Assembly (NCBI GenBank): GCA_905221605.1
Contig: CAJNDS010002166.1
Span: forward strand, 382,501-446,500
Reading direction: 5' to 3'
DNA length: 64,000 nt
Origin: Symbiodinium natans
Taxonomy: Eukaryota > Sar > Dinophyceae > Suessiales > Symbiodiniaceae
How positions within the stretch are numbered: the stretch's first letter is position 1; every line of letters starts with the position of its first letter. The translations under genes were made by a program, and so were the position numbers. Below the pieces are notes generated by a model, which had not been told where the DNA came from, did no database searches, and saw only the letters and a program-made list of their open reading frames with translations. Shown here one piece after another: positions 11,322 to 25,000 of the stretch.

Positions 11322-11400
11322 CTCCGTGGGGAAGCGCACGCCAAGCGGCGCCATCTTCCGTCCAAGACGGCAAACTGGGCTTCGTCTTCACCTCGGCTCG
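11322..11400 (-). CDS. exon-like island, unassigned
   Basis: Minus strand after CCCCAG and before a GC donor. One frame reads ASRGEDEAQFAVLDGRWRRL then ACASP; a second frame is also open. No family is recognised, and the strand is chosen by its splice signals. Confidence 0.35.
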
Positions 11401-11599
11401 CTGGGGTTAGGGGATCCTAAACCCTAAACCCTAAACCCTAAAAGCCTTTGAGGCTCATAGAGCTTTAGGCAGGGCTTAGAACCCAAAGTCTAGTGGGCCG
11501 CTGCCACTAAGCCTGGGGCGTCGGCGACTTGTTCAACCGACGATTGAAGCTCAGTTTGGGTCCGGGGATGTTCAGGGTTTCGGGTTCCTAAACCCTCAA

Positions 11600-12450
11600 C
11601 ACTCAACCCTCAACTCTAAAACGCTCAACCCTAAACCCTACAGACGTCCAGCGCCCAACCTCTGAGCCCCGTAAAATCGAAACACAGGTCTCACAGGCAC
11701 CAACCTGGGTACCTTTTTGAGGTTTAGGGTTTAGGGCTTCGGGGGGCTCAGGGTTCCTGATATGAGGATTACAAAGGGTGCATAAGGAATTCCTTAATTT
11801 AGGGAAAACCATCTGCTGCAACGGGGCTGGGTTAATCAAAACTAGGCTTGCTACTTTGGGGGGATTGCTGATAAGGAACCTTCGGGAAGCCTTGCGGCAA
11901 TAAAGAGTACGTACAAGGGGTGACGAGCTTAACACAAACCCCGCGCGTTTGCCGAATCCGGCGGAGGCTCCGTTGTTCGAGATGCGTATGCCGGCATTTC
12001 TCGTGTCCTCGGCACAACCCCAACCCGAAACCCTAAACCCAAACCCGAACCCTAAGCCCCAAACCCCACTTTGTCTTCCAGGCAACAGGCCCAGAAGTCC
12101 TTCTAAGAAACGACCTCTATCTCCCGAAGCTATGGAGTCCCCAAAGCTGGACCACATGCCTCAAAAGTCTACCTAAACCGATAGCTATCCCAAAGTCCCT
12201 ACCACCTGGGACCCTGAGCTCTTTCGCCTTGCCAGAGGGTGTCGGAGAGGGTGCAGGCTTAGGGTGTGAAGCTCATAGGGTTCGAGGTTCGGGTTTCTTT
12301 CGGGTTTCGGGCGCCAGAACCCAGCTTCCAGCCTCGGGACAACGCTGAAAGCCGGGTGAACTAGGTCACAGGTCAGAACGAGAGCTGGCCCGCTAACCTC
12401 CCAGAACACCCCCCCCAGGCAGGCTCCTAGCCATGCCAAAAACCTTGCCC
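11600..12450. other. mixed unique and repeat sequence with long spurious-looking ORFs
   Basis: The minus strand is open for 184 codons (11603-12157) and 84 codons (12185-12439). Both ORFs run through telomere-type repeat, which encodes GFRV/GLGF-type runs. Within them only short pieces look protein-like, such as SFGDSIASGDRGRFLEGLLG near 12140. These pieces may be exons; the whole ORFs are not genes. Confidence 0.4.
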
Positions 12451-13592
12451 CCCCCCCCCCACCCCCGTCCCGTAATGGAGTTCAGGGAGCCCAGAGCCCA
12501 GAGGACCCAACAGTTAAGAGAATCGTTTAGGGTTTAGGGTTTAGGGTTTAGGGTTTAGGGTTTAGGGTTTAAGGTTTAGGGTCTGAATGCCTAGGGCTTT
12601 GGGGTGAGTCAGCCGCAGGGTGCTGAAGGCTCACCCCCTTCACCCGCCGGACCCTCGACTTTGAGGGTTTGGGGTTCTAGGGTTTTGGGTTTTGGGTTTT
12701 GGGTTTGGGGTTTAGGGTTTAGGGTTTAGGGTTTAGGGTTTAGGGTTTAGGGGTTTAGGGGTTTAGGGGTTTAGGGGTTTAGGGTTTAGGGTTTAGGGGT
12801 TTAGGGTTTAGGGTTTAAGGTTTAGGGTTTAGGGGGTAGGGTCTGGGGTTTAGGGGCTGGGAAATAGGGCTTAGGGGGTAGGAATTAGGGTTTAGGGTTT
12901 TCGGAATTTAGGGTATAGGGTTTAGGGTTTAGGGCTTAGGGCTTAGGGCTTTTTTTTTCTGGGTTAAGGGTTGAGGGTTAAGGGTTTATGGTTTAGCGCA
13001 GATGGCCTCGTCACCCCTTGGATCCACCTGCGCCACCGCTTGGGCCAGGGCTTTTTGGGGCCTATACCACTATTTGCTTAAGAACCCCCCCCAAGAATAC
13101 AAAATCACAATAATCTCTATGTTACCCTTATAAGGAAGAATGTTTTTGTTTTTTGGGGGGTTCTCAAGCAAAGTTGGTGGCATATATGTTATGGGGGTTT
13201 CTGACAATAGGGGTATCCTTTTGGGGGGTTTCTGAAATAAGGCCCATCCTATTTTGGGGTATATTCTGGGTACCGTAGTGGACGAAATACCCATATCCCT
13301 GGCCCTAAAGCTACTATTTGGGAACCCTTTAAGGAACAAGTACATACTATATAGTTACATGGACCCTAAGGGTAAGGGCTGCACGGTCTGTTTAGGGTTG
13401 TTCTGGGGCTAGAGCTGGAAGGTTGGTCGCTTGGCTAGGCTTGAGGGGTTTAGGGTTCAGACGTTTAGACGTTGTGACGTTTAGACGTGTGGACGCTTGG
13501 ACGTTTAGACGCTGAGGGTTGAAGGGATGAGGGATTGAGATCGCGTTTGGGGTAAGTCTCCAGGTGTGGCCCTTGCAATCCTGAATCCAATG

Positions 13593-13735
13593 CCTTAGGG
13601 TTTAGGGTTTAGGGTTTAGGGTTTAGGGTTTAGGGTTTAGGGTTTAGGGTTTAGGGTTTAGGGTTTAGGGTTTAGGGTTTAGGGTTTAGGGTTTAGTGTT
13701 TAGGGTTTAGGGTTTAAGGTTTAGGGTTTAGGGGC
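13593..13735 (+). repeat. interstitial telomere-type array (TTTAGGG)n
   Basis: About 19 units with two variants (TTTAGTG, TTTAAGG). A longer degenerate region of TTTAGGG, TTTAGGGG, TTTCGGG and TTCAGGG is at 14160-14390, and another at 12528-12960. Confidence 0.95.
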
Positions 13736-13752
13736 CCCAAACCCTGAACCCT

Positions 13753-13930
13753 CAAATCGCACAAAAAAGTCAGACAGAGCGAGCCGGCAGCGTAAGCAAA
13801 AAAGGGAAGAAGCATCGCCAGAAGTTTGGCCGGCAGCTGCTTATGGCTTATGGTCCCGGAGCCGACATCCAGCTTCGCTAGGTGATGAAACCCACGTGCC
13901 TGCTGGCTTTCGATGAAGTATGCCCCAAGA
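13753..13930 (-). CDS. exon-like island, probable membrane protein, unassigned
   Basis: At about 178 bp this is the longest clean exon candidate outside the retrotransposon. It lies on the minus strand after an AG acceptor. It reads LGAYFIESQQARGFHHLAKL, then a hydrophobic stretch (LLAMLLPFFAYAAGSLCLTF) that would span a membrane. The 3' end runs into repeat and its donor is uncertain. The island at 14059-14145 is probably the preceding exon. Family not recognised. Confidence 0.5.
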
Positions 13931-14058
13931 CTGGAAACACTCAAGGTTCAATAAATAATATTATGAACAAACCGATCCCACCGGCAACCCTGAACCCCAA
14001 GCCCCAGAAAAGACGCTCAACCATAATGCCCTAAACCCTAAACCCTAAACCCTATTAC

Positions 14059-14145
14059 CATAGGCAAGCCGCGGAGAGTTAATCCCCGCCTGCTGCGCCG
14101 CCAGAAGCGGAGGGAGGAGTGCCAGGAGCAGCGCGTTGCACCTCG
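14059..14145 (-). CDS. exon-like island with hydrophobic segment, unassigned
   Basis: Minus strand, between AG acceptor (CTGAAG) and GT donor (GGTAATAG). It reads RCNALLLALLPPLLAAQQAG then INSPRLAY. It is hydrophobic, possibly a signal anchor or membrane helix, and lies directly upstream of the 13753-13930 island in transcript order. Confidence 0.45.
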
Positions 14146-15579
14146 CTTCAGAGACAGATTTTGGGTTTCGGGTTTAGGGTTTCGGGTTTAGGGTTTCGGG
14201 TTTAGGGTTTCGGGTTCGGGGTTCAGGGTTCAGGGTTTGGGGTTCAGGGTTCATGGTTCAGGGTTCAGGGTTCAGGGTTTAGGGTTTAGGGCTTAGGGTT
14301 TAGGGTTTAGGGTTTAGGGTTTAGGGTTTAGGGTTTGGGGTTTGGGGTTTGGGGTTCAGGGTTTAGGGTTTAGGGTTTAGGGTTTAGGGGCAAGTTGGGT
14401 TTGGGGTTGAGGATTACTTGGTGACTTTGGTTGAGAAGGATTTAGGGGGCACAGGGGAACTAGAAGGAAAGGGGTGTCTTGGGTTTGGGCGGTTTCAGGC
14501 AGAGTCCGCTACTGCCACAAACCCTGGCGGCCCTTTTGCTGAGAAGCCCCAACCCCCTTTCAAGCCCCCAGCCTCGAGAATCCTGCGGCTCTTATCGTTG
14601 CTTCCGACAAGAAGAATAAGGAAGAGGCATTTCTGGCCACGGATTGGCTTCGGGGGCTTTGGGGGCCTTGGGGGCTTCGGGGCTTTAGGGGGGCTCCGGG
14701 GCTTGGGCGCTTCGGGTTTAGGCCCAGACTCCGGCAAGCAATCTGCCACACTGCTACTTGAAGGTCCCTCAGCTGTTTCCACAAGCATTCTTCCCCACAA
14801 AGACCTTCAACTAAACCCCCCAAACCCTAAAACCCCTAAAACCCTAAAACCCTCGCTTCCAGGACGGCCTTGGTGACTGATGTTTTGGCCGCGCCATGTC
14901 AGGCGGCGGAGATTGCTTTCAGTCCCAGAGGAGTAATCCACACAAAAGGGGTGCGAGGGCTTCGAGTTTTCGGGGGGGGACTGGGCTGAAGGCTGCGGCT
15001 GGGTTGAGGGGTTTAGGGGTTTAGGGCGTTGGGTTTGGGAGGGTTCGGGTTTGGGGTTGGAGTGGCGGAGGTGCGCCTCAGCTTCAAAAGACGAAAGCCT
15101 TGGTACGCTGCAAAGGACGGGACTTCCGTGGCCGCATGGTCTCGACACGAGCTGCAAAAGCTGCGAACGGAGACACTCCAAGAAAGCAGGGGTGGCGACG
15201 GTCGCTCCCAGAAGGAGGGTGTAAGGGAGCGCCCACACCCGCCCCCTAAACCCTAAACCCTAAACCCTAAACCCTGAAGCCTAAACCCCCAAACTTAAGC
15301 CTGGTAAGGCATGGCGGGGGGGGAGGGGGGGGTCCCTGAATCCTTCAACTGCCTCAAGCTTCTACACCCCTTGAAGCCGTAAACCCTTGACCCTTCAGCC
15401 CTTAGACCCTAAACATGTAGGGTTTAGGGGTGTAGGGTCTAGGGTTTAGGGTTTAGGATTTAGAATTTAGGGTTTAGGATTTAGGGTTAGAGGCTAGGGT
15501 TTCGGGTTTCCTGCCCCCAACTCGAACTCCGACATCCGATAGACAGGTCACTGTAATATTAAGGGGTCCGACTAAATAC

Positions 15580-15860
15580 TAATAGTATTTCCTTAGGGTC
15601 CCTGTACTATCATACCATAGTAACCACCGAAACCTTTTTCTAACTACTCAGGCCCCTATACCACTGCCACTGCTAATAGTATTTCCTTAGGGTCCCTTTA
15701 TTATTATACTATTATTATATAACACCCGAAACCTTTTTCTAATTCTTCAGGACCCTATACCACTGCCACTGCGGTACCTCTAAGATATGGCTAAGGCCTG
15801 AGGGTCTGGCTTTGGCACTGCGGTGCCTCTAAGATATGGCTTAGGGTTGAGGGTCACTTT
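15580..15860. repeat. two short direct duplications
   Basis: A ~95 bp AT-rich unit (TAATAGTATTTCCTTAGGGTCC to CCACTGCCACTGC, quoted in parts) occurs twice in tandem at 15580-15770. It is followed by a ~50 bp unit (ACTGCGGTACCTCTAAGATATG, in part) twice at 15765-15850. The copies differ by a few bases. No coding potential is seen. Confidence 0.75.
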
Positions 15861-15896
15861 GGACTTTGCGGCTCAGGGTTAATCCTAAACCCTATC

Positions 15897-15990
15897 CCTA
15901 AACCCTAAACCCTAAACCCTAAACCCTAAACCCTAAACCCTAAACCCTAAACCCTAAACCCTAAACCCTAAACCCTAAATCCTAAACCCT
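15897..15990 (-). repeat. interstitial telomere-type array (CCCTAAA)n
   Basis: About 13 units just downstream, in transcript sense, of CFAP58 exon 16036-16105. A very long mixed block of CCCTAAA and CCCCAAA variants is at 16115-16380 and 16905-17420. Confidence 0.95.
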
Positions 15991-16035
15991 GTTTTGGGAT
16001 TTGGGGTTTCTTGGACGCCAGGGGCCAGATCCCGC

Positions 16036-19000
16036 CTTCGAGCTTCCGCCACCGGTGCACGTTCATCGGGTTCTCCAGCTCCTTGCCGAAGTCGCGCTCC
16101 AGGCGCTGAGGGTACCCTAAACCCTAAACCCTTAAACCCTGAACCCTAAACCCTAAACCCTTTCTCCTGCAATCCCCAAATCCCAAACCTGAAACCCCAA
16201 ACCCTAAACCCCAAACCCCAAACCCCAAACCCTAAACCCCAAACCCTAAACCCCAAACCCTAAACCCTAAACCCCAAACCCTAAACCCTAAACCCCAAAC
16301 CCTAAACCCCAAACCGCAAACTCTAAACCCCAAACCCTAAAACCCCTCAACCCTAAATCCCCTAAACCCTAAACCTCTCTATCATGTGATAATTTAAACT
16401 TTAATGACCTTCGTGGTTCAAGGCCAAAAACTCGTGGTTCAAGGCCAAAAACTCGTGGTTTAAGGCAAGTCGTCGTTTTTGGCCTTGAACCACGAGTTTT
16501 TGGCCTTGAACCACCAATGTTTGGCCCCAATCGTTCGTGGCTCAAGGCCAAAAACTCGCGGTTCAAGGCCAAAAATTCGTGGTTCAAGGCCAAAAACTCG
16601 TGGTTCAAGGCCAAAAACTCGTGGTTCAAGGCCAAAAATTCGCGGTTCAAGGCCAAAAACTCGTGGTTCAAGGCCAAAAACTCATGGTTCAAGGCAAGGC
16701 TTAGGGTTTCAGGGCCTCAAGGCCTGGAGCTTAGGGTTTCAGGGCCTCAAGGCCTGGAGCTTAGGTTTTCAGGGCCGCGTTTAGGGTTCAGGGCCTCAAG
16801 GCCTGGCGTTTAGCCTCAAGGCCTGGTGTTTAGGGTTTCAGGGCCTCAACGCGGTTTAGGGTTTCGGGGTCTCAAGGCCTGCAAATTTAGGGTTTCTGCT
16901 GAACCCCCAACCCTAAACCCCAAACCCTAAACCCCAAACCCTAAACCCTAAACCCCCTAAACCCCAAACCCTAAACCCTAAACCCCAAACCCTAAACCCT
17001 GAACCCCAAACCACTAAACCCTTAACCCTAAACGCTAAACCCCAGACCCCAAACCGCTAACCCGAAACCCTACACCCTAAACCCCCCCAACCCCAAACCC
17101 TAAACCCCAAACCACTAAACCCCTAACACTAAACCCTAAACCCCAGACCCCAAACTCTAAACCCTAAACCCCAAACCCTAAACCCCCTCAACCCTAAATC
17201 CCCTAAACCCTAAACCCTGAACCCTAAACCCCAAACCCTAAACCCTAAACCCCAAAACCTAAGCCTCCAAACCCTAAACCCTGAATATGGCCCTTCTCCC
17301 ACAATCCGCAAAGCCCAAACCCCAATCCCGAAACCCCAAACCCTAAACCCTAAACCCCAAACCCTAAACCTCCTAAACCCTAAACCCCAAACCCTAAACC
17401 CTAAACCCCCTAAACCCGAAACCCTGAATCTTGAGCCCAGAGTGTCCTCGGACAAGGCTTTGACCTGCACTCGGGGTGTACTGGGAAAGCCCGGTCTTCG
17501 CGTTTAGGATTTAGGGTTTCCGGTTTAGGGTTTCGGGTTCAGGGTTTGGCGTTTCGGTTTAGGGTTTGGGGTTTAGGGTTTGGGGTTTCGGGTTTCGGGT
17601 TTGGGTTTGCAGGATTTGGGGCTTCGGCGGCGAGGATTTCTACAAGTTCCTATACCACCTCGACCTCAACAAGGGTTTAGGATTTAGGGGTTTGGTTTAG
17701 GGTTTAGGGCTTGGGGCTTCGGGTTTAGGATTAGGGTTTAGGGTGTAGGGTTTAGGATTAGTGTTTAGGGCAATTTCAAGCCCAATTGCCCAAATCAGGT
17801 GTTTTCCAAGGGCTACTCGGGCCTCGGGGGTGGTTAAGATGGGGCATCTAGTATACGATCCCGCAAGATTCAGGCTGCGGGCTTTCGGGGCTCAGAAGTT
17901 TGGGTGTCGCATAGATGGTAAAGAACCGATTCCAAAACCCCAAACCCCCCACCAACCTGCCTCCGAACAAGAACAACCCGAAGCACCCTGAAGTAAACCC
18001 CGAAACTCCAAACCTTACCCCTCAGCGCCAACCCCCAAACCCTAAACCCCAAACCCCAAACACCAAACCCTAAACCTAAACCCTAAACCCTAAACCCCAA
18101 ACCCTAAACCCTAAACCCTAAACCTAAACCCATAAACCCTAAACCCCCAAACCCTAAACAGGGAAGCCTTGGTGCGCTCCTGGAGGAGTTCCCTCTGTAG
18201 CTGGAACACCTCCACAGGAAAGCCTAAAACTCGGGAGGGTTTAGGGTTTAGGGTTTAGGGTTTAGGCTTTAGGGTTTAGGGTTTAGGGTTTAGGCTTTAG
18301 GAATTAGGGTTTAGGGTTTAGGGTTTAGGGTTTAGGGTTTAGGGTTTAGGGTTTGGGATTTAGGATTCACCCCCCCCCCCCCCCGGCCAAGCACCTCAAG
18401 CACCCCAAGCACCTCAAGCACCCCAAGCACCCCAAGAGGGTTTTAGGGTTTAGGGTTTAGGGTTTAGGGCCTTAGGGCCTTAGGGCCTTAGGGCCTTAGG
18501 GCCTTAGGGCCTTAGGGCCTTAGGGCCTTAGGGCCTTAGGGCCTTAGGGCTTAGGGTTTACGAAACCCTAGGCCGCTACCACCCCTCTCGGGAGAGGAAC
18601 TTCGGGATCCTCCAATCAGACGGGCACCTAGCAAAAAATTGAATCTTAGCTGTTTCTTAGGGATAATCGCACCCAAAAATAACAATCATTCGCAGGCATC
18701 CCTAAGAGAAAAGAGGCCAGTGCTTCCAAGCACCCGAACTTGTGGCCATCTCCAAGTTTGGGTTAGCTGTAGAGCTGGGGGGTTCTATCAAGGAACCACG
18801 TACCGGGCCGAACCCTAAACCCTAAACCCTAAACCCTAAACCCGGACAGGGGTCCCGAGTCAGCACCAACTACGCCACTCTCAACCCGTGTCGCGACGTC
18901 AGCCCAGGGCTCAAAGGGTTTAGGGTTTAGGGTTTAGGGTTTAGGGTTTAGGGTTTAGGGTTTAGGGTTTAGGGTTTAGGGTTTAGGGTTTAGGGTTTAG

Positions 19001-22000
19001 GGTTTAGGGTTTAGGTTAGGGTTTAGGGTTTAGGGTTTAGGGTTTAGGGTTTAGGGTTTAGGGTTTAGGGTTTAGGGTTTAGGGTTTAGGGTTTAGGGTT
19101 TATATAGGGTTTGAAAGTCCACAGCCCTTGCCCTCCAGAACACTGCAGGCACGCCTGCCGCTTGAGGTCGTCGATGTTCAACACCTGGCCCGGGAAGGAT
19201 CCCACAAGCTTTGCTAAACTGGGGGTGTGGTTCCTGTGGGCCCTAAACCCTAAACCCTAAACCGCCTACACCCTAAACCCTAAACCCTAAACCCTAAGCC
19301 CCTAAACCCTAAACCCTAAACCCTAAACCCCCCAGGAAATCGGCCTGCTGCTTCCCGATGTGGAGCTCGCGCTTCAGCTGCGCCTCCTTGACGCCCAGGG
19401 CCCTGGCCTCCTGGTTTGGGGTTTAGGGTTTGGGGTTTCGGGTTTAGGGTTTGGGGTTTAGGGTTTGGGGTTTAGGGTTTAGGGTTTAGGGTTTAGGGTC
19501 TAGGGTTTAGGGTTTAGGGTTTAGGGTCTAGGGTTTAGGGTTTAGGGCTTTTTGGATTTTGGGCTTGAGGGTTTAAGGGGCTAAAACCAAACTCCCTGGA
19601 TAGGCGGGCCCAAACGAAATCCGCGCCAAAACGGCAACATCCCAAGCCTGCATCTCGCGAGCCAAATCGAGGCCATCAACGAAACCACGAGCCCCTCCCC
19701 CCCCCCCCCAAACCCTCTCCGAAGCCCGAAATCCTTCAACCCTAAACCCTAAACCCGAAATCATACTGCTCAGAAACCCTGGGTTCGCGGGTTGAAGAGG
19801 GAGTGGGGGATTTTGAGTCGGGGGTTTAGGGATTTTGAGTCGGGGGTTTAGGGCTTTAGGCGTCCGGGGTTTTGGGGGCTTCAGGGGCTGAAAGGCTTCG
19901 CGGCTTCAGAGGTTTAGGACCTGAGTTCGGGTTTCCCCTAAACCCTAAACCCTAAACCCTGAACCCTAAACCCTAAACCCTAAACCCTAAACCCTGAACC
20001 CCCACTCCTCTAGCCGCTGCTTGAAGGCTAGATCCCCGTTTTGGAGCGTCCGCTGCTGGATCCTGGCACGGAAGGGAAAACAGGGTTTAGGGATCAGGGT
20101 TTAGGGTTTAGGGTTCAGGGTTTAGGGTTTAGGGTTTAGGGTTTAGGGTTTAGGGTTTAGGGTTTAGGGTTTAGGGTTTCAGGGTTTAGGGCCCTCCAGA
20201 CCTGCTGCAAGGCCCCCAACAACAGGCCCAGAAGCCCCCGCAAGACCACAGAAGCCCCGCAGGCCTTCCAAGAGCCAAGCCTACGCCCTAAACCCTAAAC
20301 CCTAACCCTAAACCCTAAACCCTAAACCCTAAACAGCCTAAACACTGAACACCCTAAACCCTCAACACCCTAAACGCCCTAAACCAGCCTGCAGCTTCTG
20401 GCCCTGACAATCGAAACAAGTGCCTACACACTCAACACCCTAAACCCTAAACACCCCAAACACCCTAAACAGCCTAACTACCCTAACTACCCGAAACACC
20501 CTAAACACTCTGTATAAACCCGAAGCCCAGATGCCTACCTCTGGAGTAGACCCAGAAAAAAAAAAAGTACATACTTTTTAGGTAGAAGTAGCTATAATGG
20601 GAACCCAAAACCAAAAAAAGTATTAAAGTATAGTACTCCAAAGCCCAGGATGTGCGGGAAAGATGCTTTATCTTCTCATACTGCAGCGCGAGCTCGTCAT
20701 TCCGGTGGATGAGCTGTGTACCGAGCCTGCTTAGCCCAGATTGGGCTAAGGGCTAAGGGGCGTGTTGACAAGAGAGCTACACACAAAGGGCCCCTGTCTG
20801 GGAGTCCCTTCGGCGCCAGGGGTTTTAGGGTTGAGGGTTTAGGGTTTAGGGTTTAGGCTTCAGGGTTTAGGGTTTAGGGTTTAGGGTGTCGGGTTTAGGG
20901 TTTAGGGTTTAGGGTTTAGGGTTTAGGGTTTAGGGTTTAGGGTTTAGGGTTTAGGGTTTAGGGTTTAGGGTTTAGGGTTCGCACTTGAGGCGCTTGGGGG
21001 CTTGAGGGTTTTGAGGGTTCTTTTGGGTTGCTGGGCCACACCTTCCCGAAAAAATCCCCGGGGCCCGGGCACGTCTCGCTCGCTGATGGTCTCCTCGTAC
21101 TTCTTCTTCTGCTCTGGGCGGGCGGGAGGGGGTGCAGGATTTTGGGCTAAGGGGAGTTTAGGGGTTGAGGGTTTAGGGTTTTCAGGCTTAGGGTTTAGAA
21201 TCTACACCTTAAAATTATCGTTTCCCGTTGCGGGCGTCGGGATGCATCTGCTTTAGGGAATGATGCCGCAAAGTCCTTCGTCTGCTTTCTGGAGAGCCCG
21301 AATTTGGGCGTCAAGCCTACAAAGGAATGCGCTTTCTGTATGCCCTCACCTGAAGCCCCCCTCCACCCCCCACCCCTTTGAGCACGCGCAAGCAACCTTG
21401 GCCTGCGAACGCACGGGCGAGTGTCTTGTAGCACACCAGTCGGGCATTTCCAGGGGTGATGGGGCCGGGGCGTTGCCGGGGTGGGGAGGGGGGTGGAGGT
21501 GGGGGCGGGGATTGCATCACTGCAACAGCACTCTTCCGAGCCAGGAACGCTTCCGTCTGTCCTCCTCTTCAAGGATCCTCGCTTCATGATCTCATGGCTG
21601 GCATGTAAAGGCTTACTTGGACTTCTTGAAAGAAGCCTCGAAGATATGTGTTCTTTGTGGTTACTTTGGTGTTGTTAAAGGTCTCCTTGTCCCAATCCCA
21701 ATGTACACCATTGAAACTCACATTTTATCGGGCCCCCTCATACGGTTTAGGGAGCAGAAGGCATACAGCAGGGTAAGGTCTGAGGATGCAAAGAGAAGAA
21801 GTCTTTCTTCCAGATAGGCCGCAGTAGGTAAGGGCGGGCATAAAGTCACATTGCTTAAGTGTATGAACCTCGGGTTTGTGCGAAGGATTCGGGTTTGGGT
21901 GGGTTTTGGGGGTGAGGATGATAGATGTTCGTGGGAAATACAAGCAGGGTTGATAACTCGACTCATAGCTGGGTTCGTGATAACCCCACCCTAAACCCGT

Positions 22001-25000
22001 TTTTAAGTGGATTTGGGTGGGGGGGGGGGGCCCTCGAAAATGTGAACTCGGTGCTAGAGGGCTCTACGGGGATTCGGAGCCATGGAACTTAAAGCTATAT
22101 TCCACAGCTAGACCCGAAGCCCTAAACCCAAAACCCTAAACCCCAAAACCCTAAAGCCTAAACCCTAACCCCTAACCCCGAAACCCTAAACTCATAGCTA
22201 ATCAACCTCCAGTCGGATGCGCAAACCTTGGCATGGAAGGGTCGGGCTTCCGGTTCGAAAGTCTCAAGCTACCCGGTCAATCGTTTAGGGGTTTAGGGTT
22301 TAGGGCTTAGGGTTTGGGGTTTGGTTTAGGGTTTAGGGTTTAGGCTTTAGGGTTTAGGGTTTAGGCTTTAGGGTTTAGGGTTTAGGGTTTAGAGTTTAGG
22401 GCTTAGGGCTTAGGGCTTAGCTCCCTGAAAGCCCTCACAGCAGGGTCCTCGACTCAAGCTTCTTAATCTCCGCCTGCCGCAAGCGCAGGTGGGGGGGTGA
22501 GCGCGGGAGGGTGTAGCTGTAGTTGGGAAGGGGGAGAAGGGGGAGAAGGGGGAGAAGGGGGAGAAGGGGGAGAAGGGGGAGAAGGGGGAGAAGGGGGAGA
22601 AGGGGGAGAAGGGGGAGAAGGGGGAGAAGGGGGGGACCACCGTGATGTTGAGAGCTTAGTTTCCCAGATGAGGTTACAAACCAGCAACAAACAGAGCTGC
22701 CCCTAGGGCACACGCCCAGCTTTACTCATGACTCTCCGCCAGCCCCAATACGCTCGACATCAGGTCCTAAACCCGAAATCCTGAAGCCTGAACCCCTAAA
22801 CCCCTAGATCCCTAAATCCCTAAACCTTAAACCCTAAACCCTAAACCCGAAACCCTAAACCCTAGACCTTAAACCCTCAAACCCTCAAACCCTACACCCC
22901 AACCTGAACCCGATAGCCCCGGAATGGCCTGAGCCCCATCGGTACCCTGTCAAAATCCTAGTAAGGGGTAAATGCAGGGGGGCGGCTTCACCCTAAACCC
23001 TAAACCCTAAACCCCAAACCCTAAAACCCCAAACCCTAACCCTAAACCCTAAAGCCCCAGATACCCTGCCAAGAACCTAAGTAAGGCCAGGGGTTTTGGA
23101 GTTGTCGGCTTCTTGGGCCCGCCAAACTTGGACTGCTGCGAGTCGAGGTGGTTTAGGGTTTAGGATTTAGGGTTTAGCGTTTAGGGTTCAGGATTTAGGG
23201 TTCAGGGTTCAGGGTTTAGGGTTTAGAGTTTAGGATTTAGGGCCTAAGGCTTAAGGCTTAGGGCTTGCTGGGGCTTATGGCTTTGGGCTTAGGGTGTGAG
23301 GGTTCGGGCTCTTGAAGAGCTGCCTGCTGAGTCTCCTTGTGGCTTTTCAGCGTCTGCTCCTTCCGCTTCGCCCTGCCACACTTTTAGGGTTTAGGGTTTG
23401 GGGTTTAGGGTTTAGGGTTTAGGGGGTAGGGTTTAGGGTTTAGGGTTTAGGGTTTAGGGTTTAGGGTTTAGGGTTTAGGGTTTAGGGTTTAGGGTTTATG
23501 TTTAGGGTTTAGGGTTTAGGGTTTAGGGTTTAGGGTTTAGGGTTTAGGGTTTAGGGTTTAGGGTTTAGGGTTTAGGGTTTTGGTTTTAGGGTTTGGGGTT
23601 TTAGAGGTGTAGGTTTTAGGTTTAGGGTTTAGGGTTTAGGGTTTTTTTTTTTTAGGGTTTTAGGTTTAGGTTTAGGGTTTAGGGTTTCGGTGTTTAGGGG
23701 TTTAGGGTTTAGGGTTTAGGGTTAGGGTTTAGGGTTTACGGTTTTAGGGTTTAGGGTTTAGGGTTTTAGGGTTTTAGGGTTTAGGGTTAGGGTTATAGGG
23801 TTGGGTTTAGGGTTTAGCGTTTAGGGTTTAGCGGTTAGGGTTTAGGGTTTAGGGTTTAGGGTTTAGGGTTTAGGGTTTAGGGTTTAGGGTTTAGGGTTTA
23901 GGGTTTAGGGTTTAGGGTTTAGGGTTTAGGGACCCATCCCGGCTTAGGGGAAAGGTTGAGGGCAACAGGGCGACAGAAGGGTATAGGGCTCAGGGTTCAG
24001 GGCTTGGGGGACAGGAATTGGGATTTAGGAGTTTGAGGGCTAGTTTAGGTTTAGGGCAGTCGGGTTCATAGGACTAAAGGTGCCGGGGTCAAAGGTTGAG
24101 GCTTCCTGCTCGAAAATGAGGAGTTGCATTTCAGACGCAGAAAGATTGAAATCCGGAAAACTATCCTCAGCCCGAAGTTTCACAAAGAAAAAAAAACCTA
24201 ATTTCTTTTGAGAGTGGCAGCTTGTGGCCCGAAGTTGCCCAGGCTTTGCTTAGGGTTGAGGGCTTGGGAGACCAGAGAACGTCGGAAGCTGTCAGCCTGC
24301 CTGACAGCACACCAAATAGAAACAACAAAAAAGCACAGAGGAGAATCCCAAAACCCTGCAAATGCAAACCCTCAACCCAACCCGCCTTTGCCCATAAGGT
24401 CAGTTCTCTAAGCTCTGGTCCCTTTCCGGCTCCCCGTCACATTACGGAGGTCCCCCAAAAAAGGGGCCATCCTTGAGAGAACTGCCCATCTCCCCCCTCT
24501 TCCACCTCTCAAAACAATTCTGACGATGGCTTCACCCCACCCCCACCCTTGAGACCAAAACGCTCCGCCTCTCCATCTGGTCTTTGAAAAACTCGCACCT
24601 GAGAGGCAGGCTTACTGCCACAACGTAGAGGGTCTGGGAGTCTAGGAGTTGTTCAAGCTTAGGCTGCAGTGGTCAACTCAAGCAGCCGTGGTGCCACGGG
24701 CTGAGGCAGCAGAACCTCCGAAAGAACCGAACGACCAGCCAGTTGTAGGTTCTAGACGCGGCGAGTGCCACAAACCTTTGGGCCATCCGCTCGCAGATCC
24801 CAAAACCCGTCATCTAACCCCCACACTGCAAACCCGCAGGCCCAAAACCTTTCCATGCCCCAAATGCCTGAGCAGTCCTGCGGCAAAAACGCACTCAACC
24901 CTCAACCCCGAACCCCAGAAGCCACAAACAGTGACACCCCCCGAACACCTCAACTCTAAACCTAAGCTCTAAACCCTAAGACACCAAAGCCTGACACGTT

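Noticed and set aside
11603-12157. A 184-codon minus-strand gene
   Set aside because: The frame runs through telomere-type repeat (GVWGLGFGFGFRV); at most short pieces are exons.
16369-16813. ORFs of 98-107 codons with ALNHEFL or GSRPKTR heptad repeats
   Set aside because: They are direct translations of the 21 bp tandem repeat.
16405-18548. A CRISPR-like array
   Set aside because: The regular repeats here have no unique spacers and are plain tandem repeats; the setting is eukaryotic.
22410-22713. Pro/Ser/Phe, Leu/Pro and Gly/Glu repeat ORFs
   Set aside because: They are translations of the GGGGGAGAA repeat; the real coding piece here is the 26 bp CFAP58 exon beside it.
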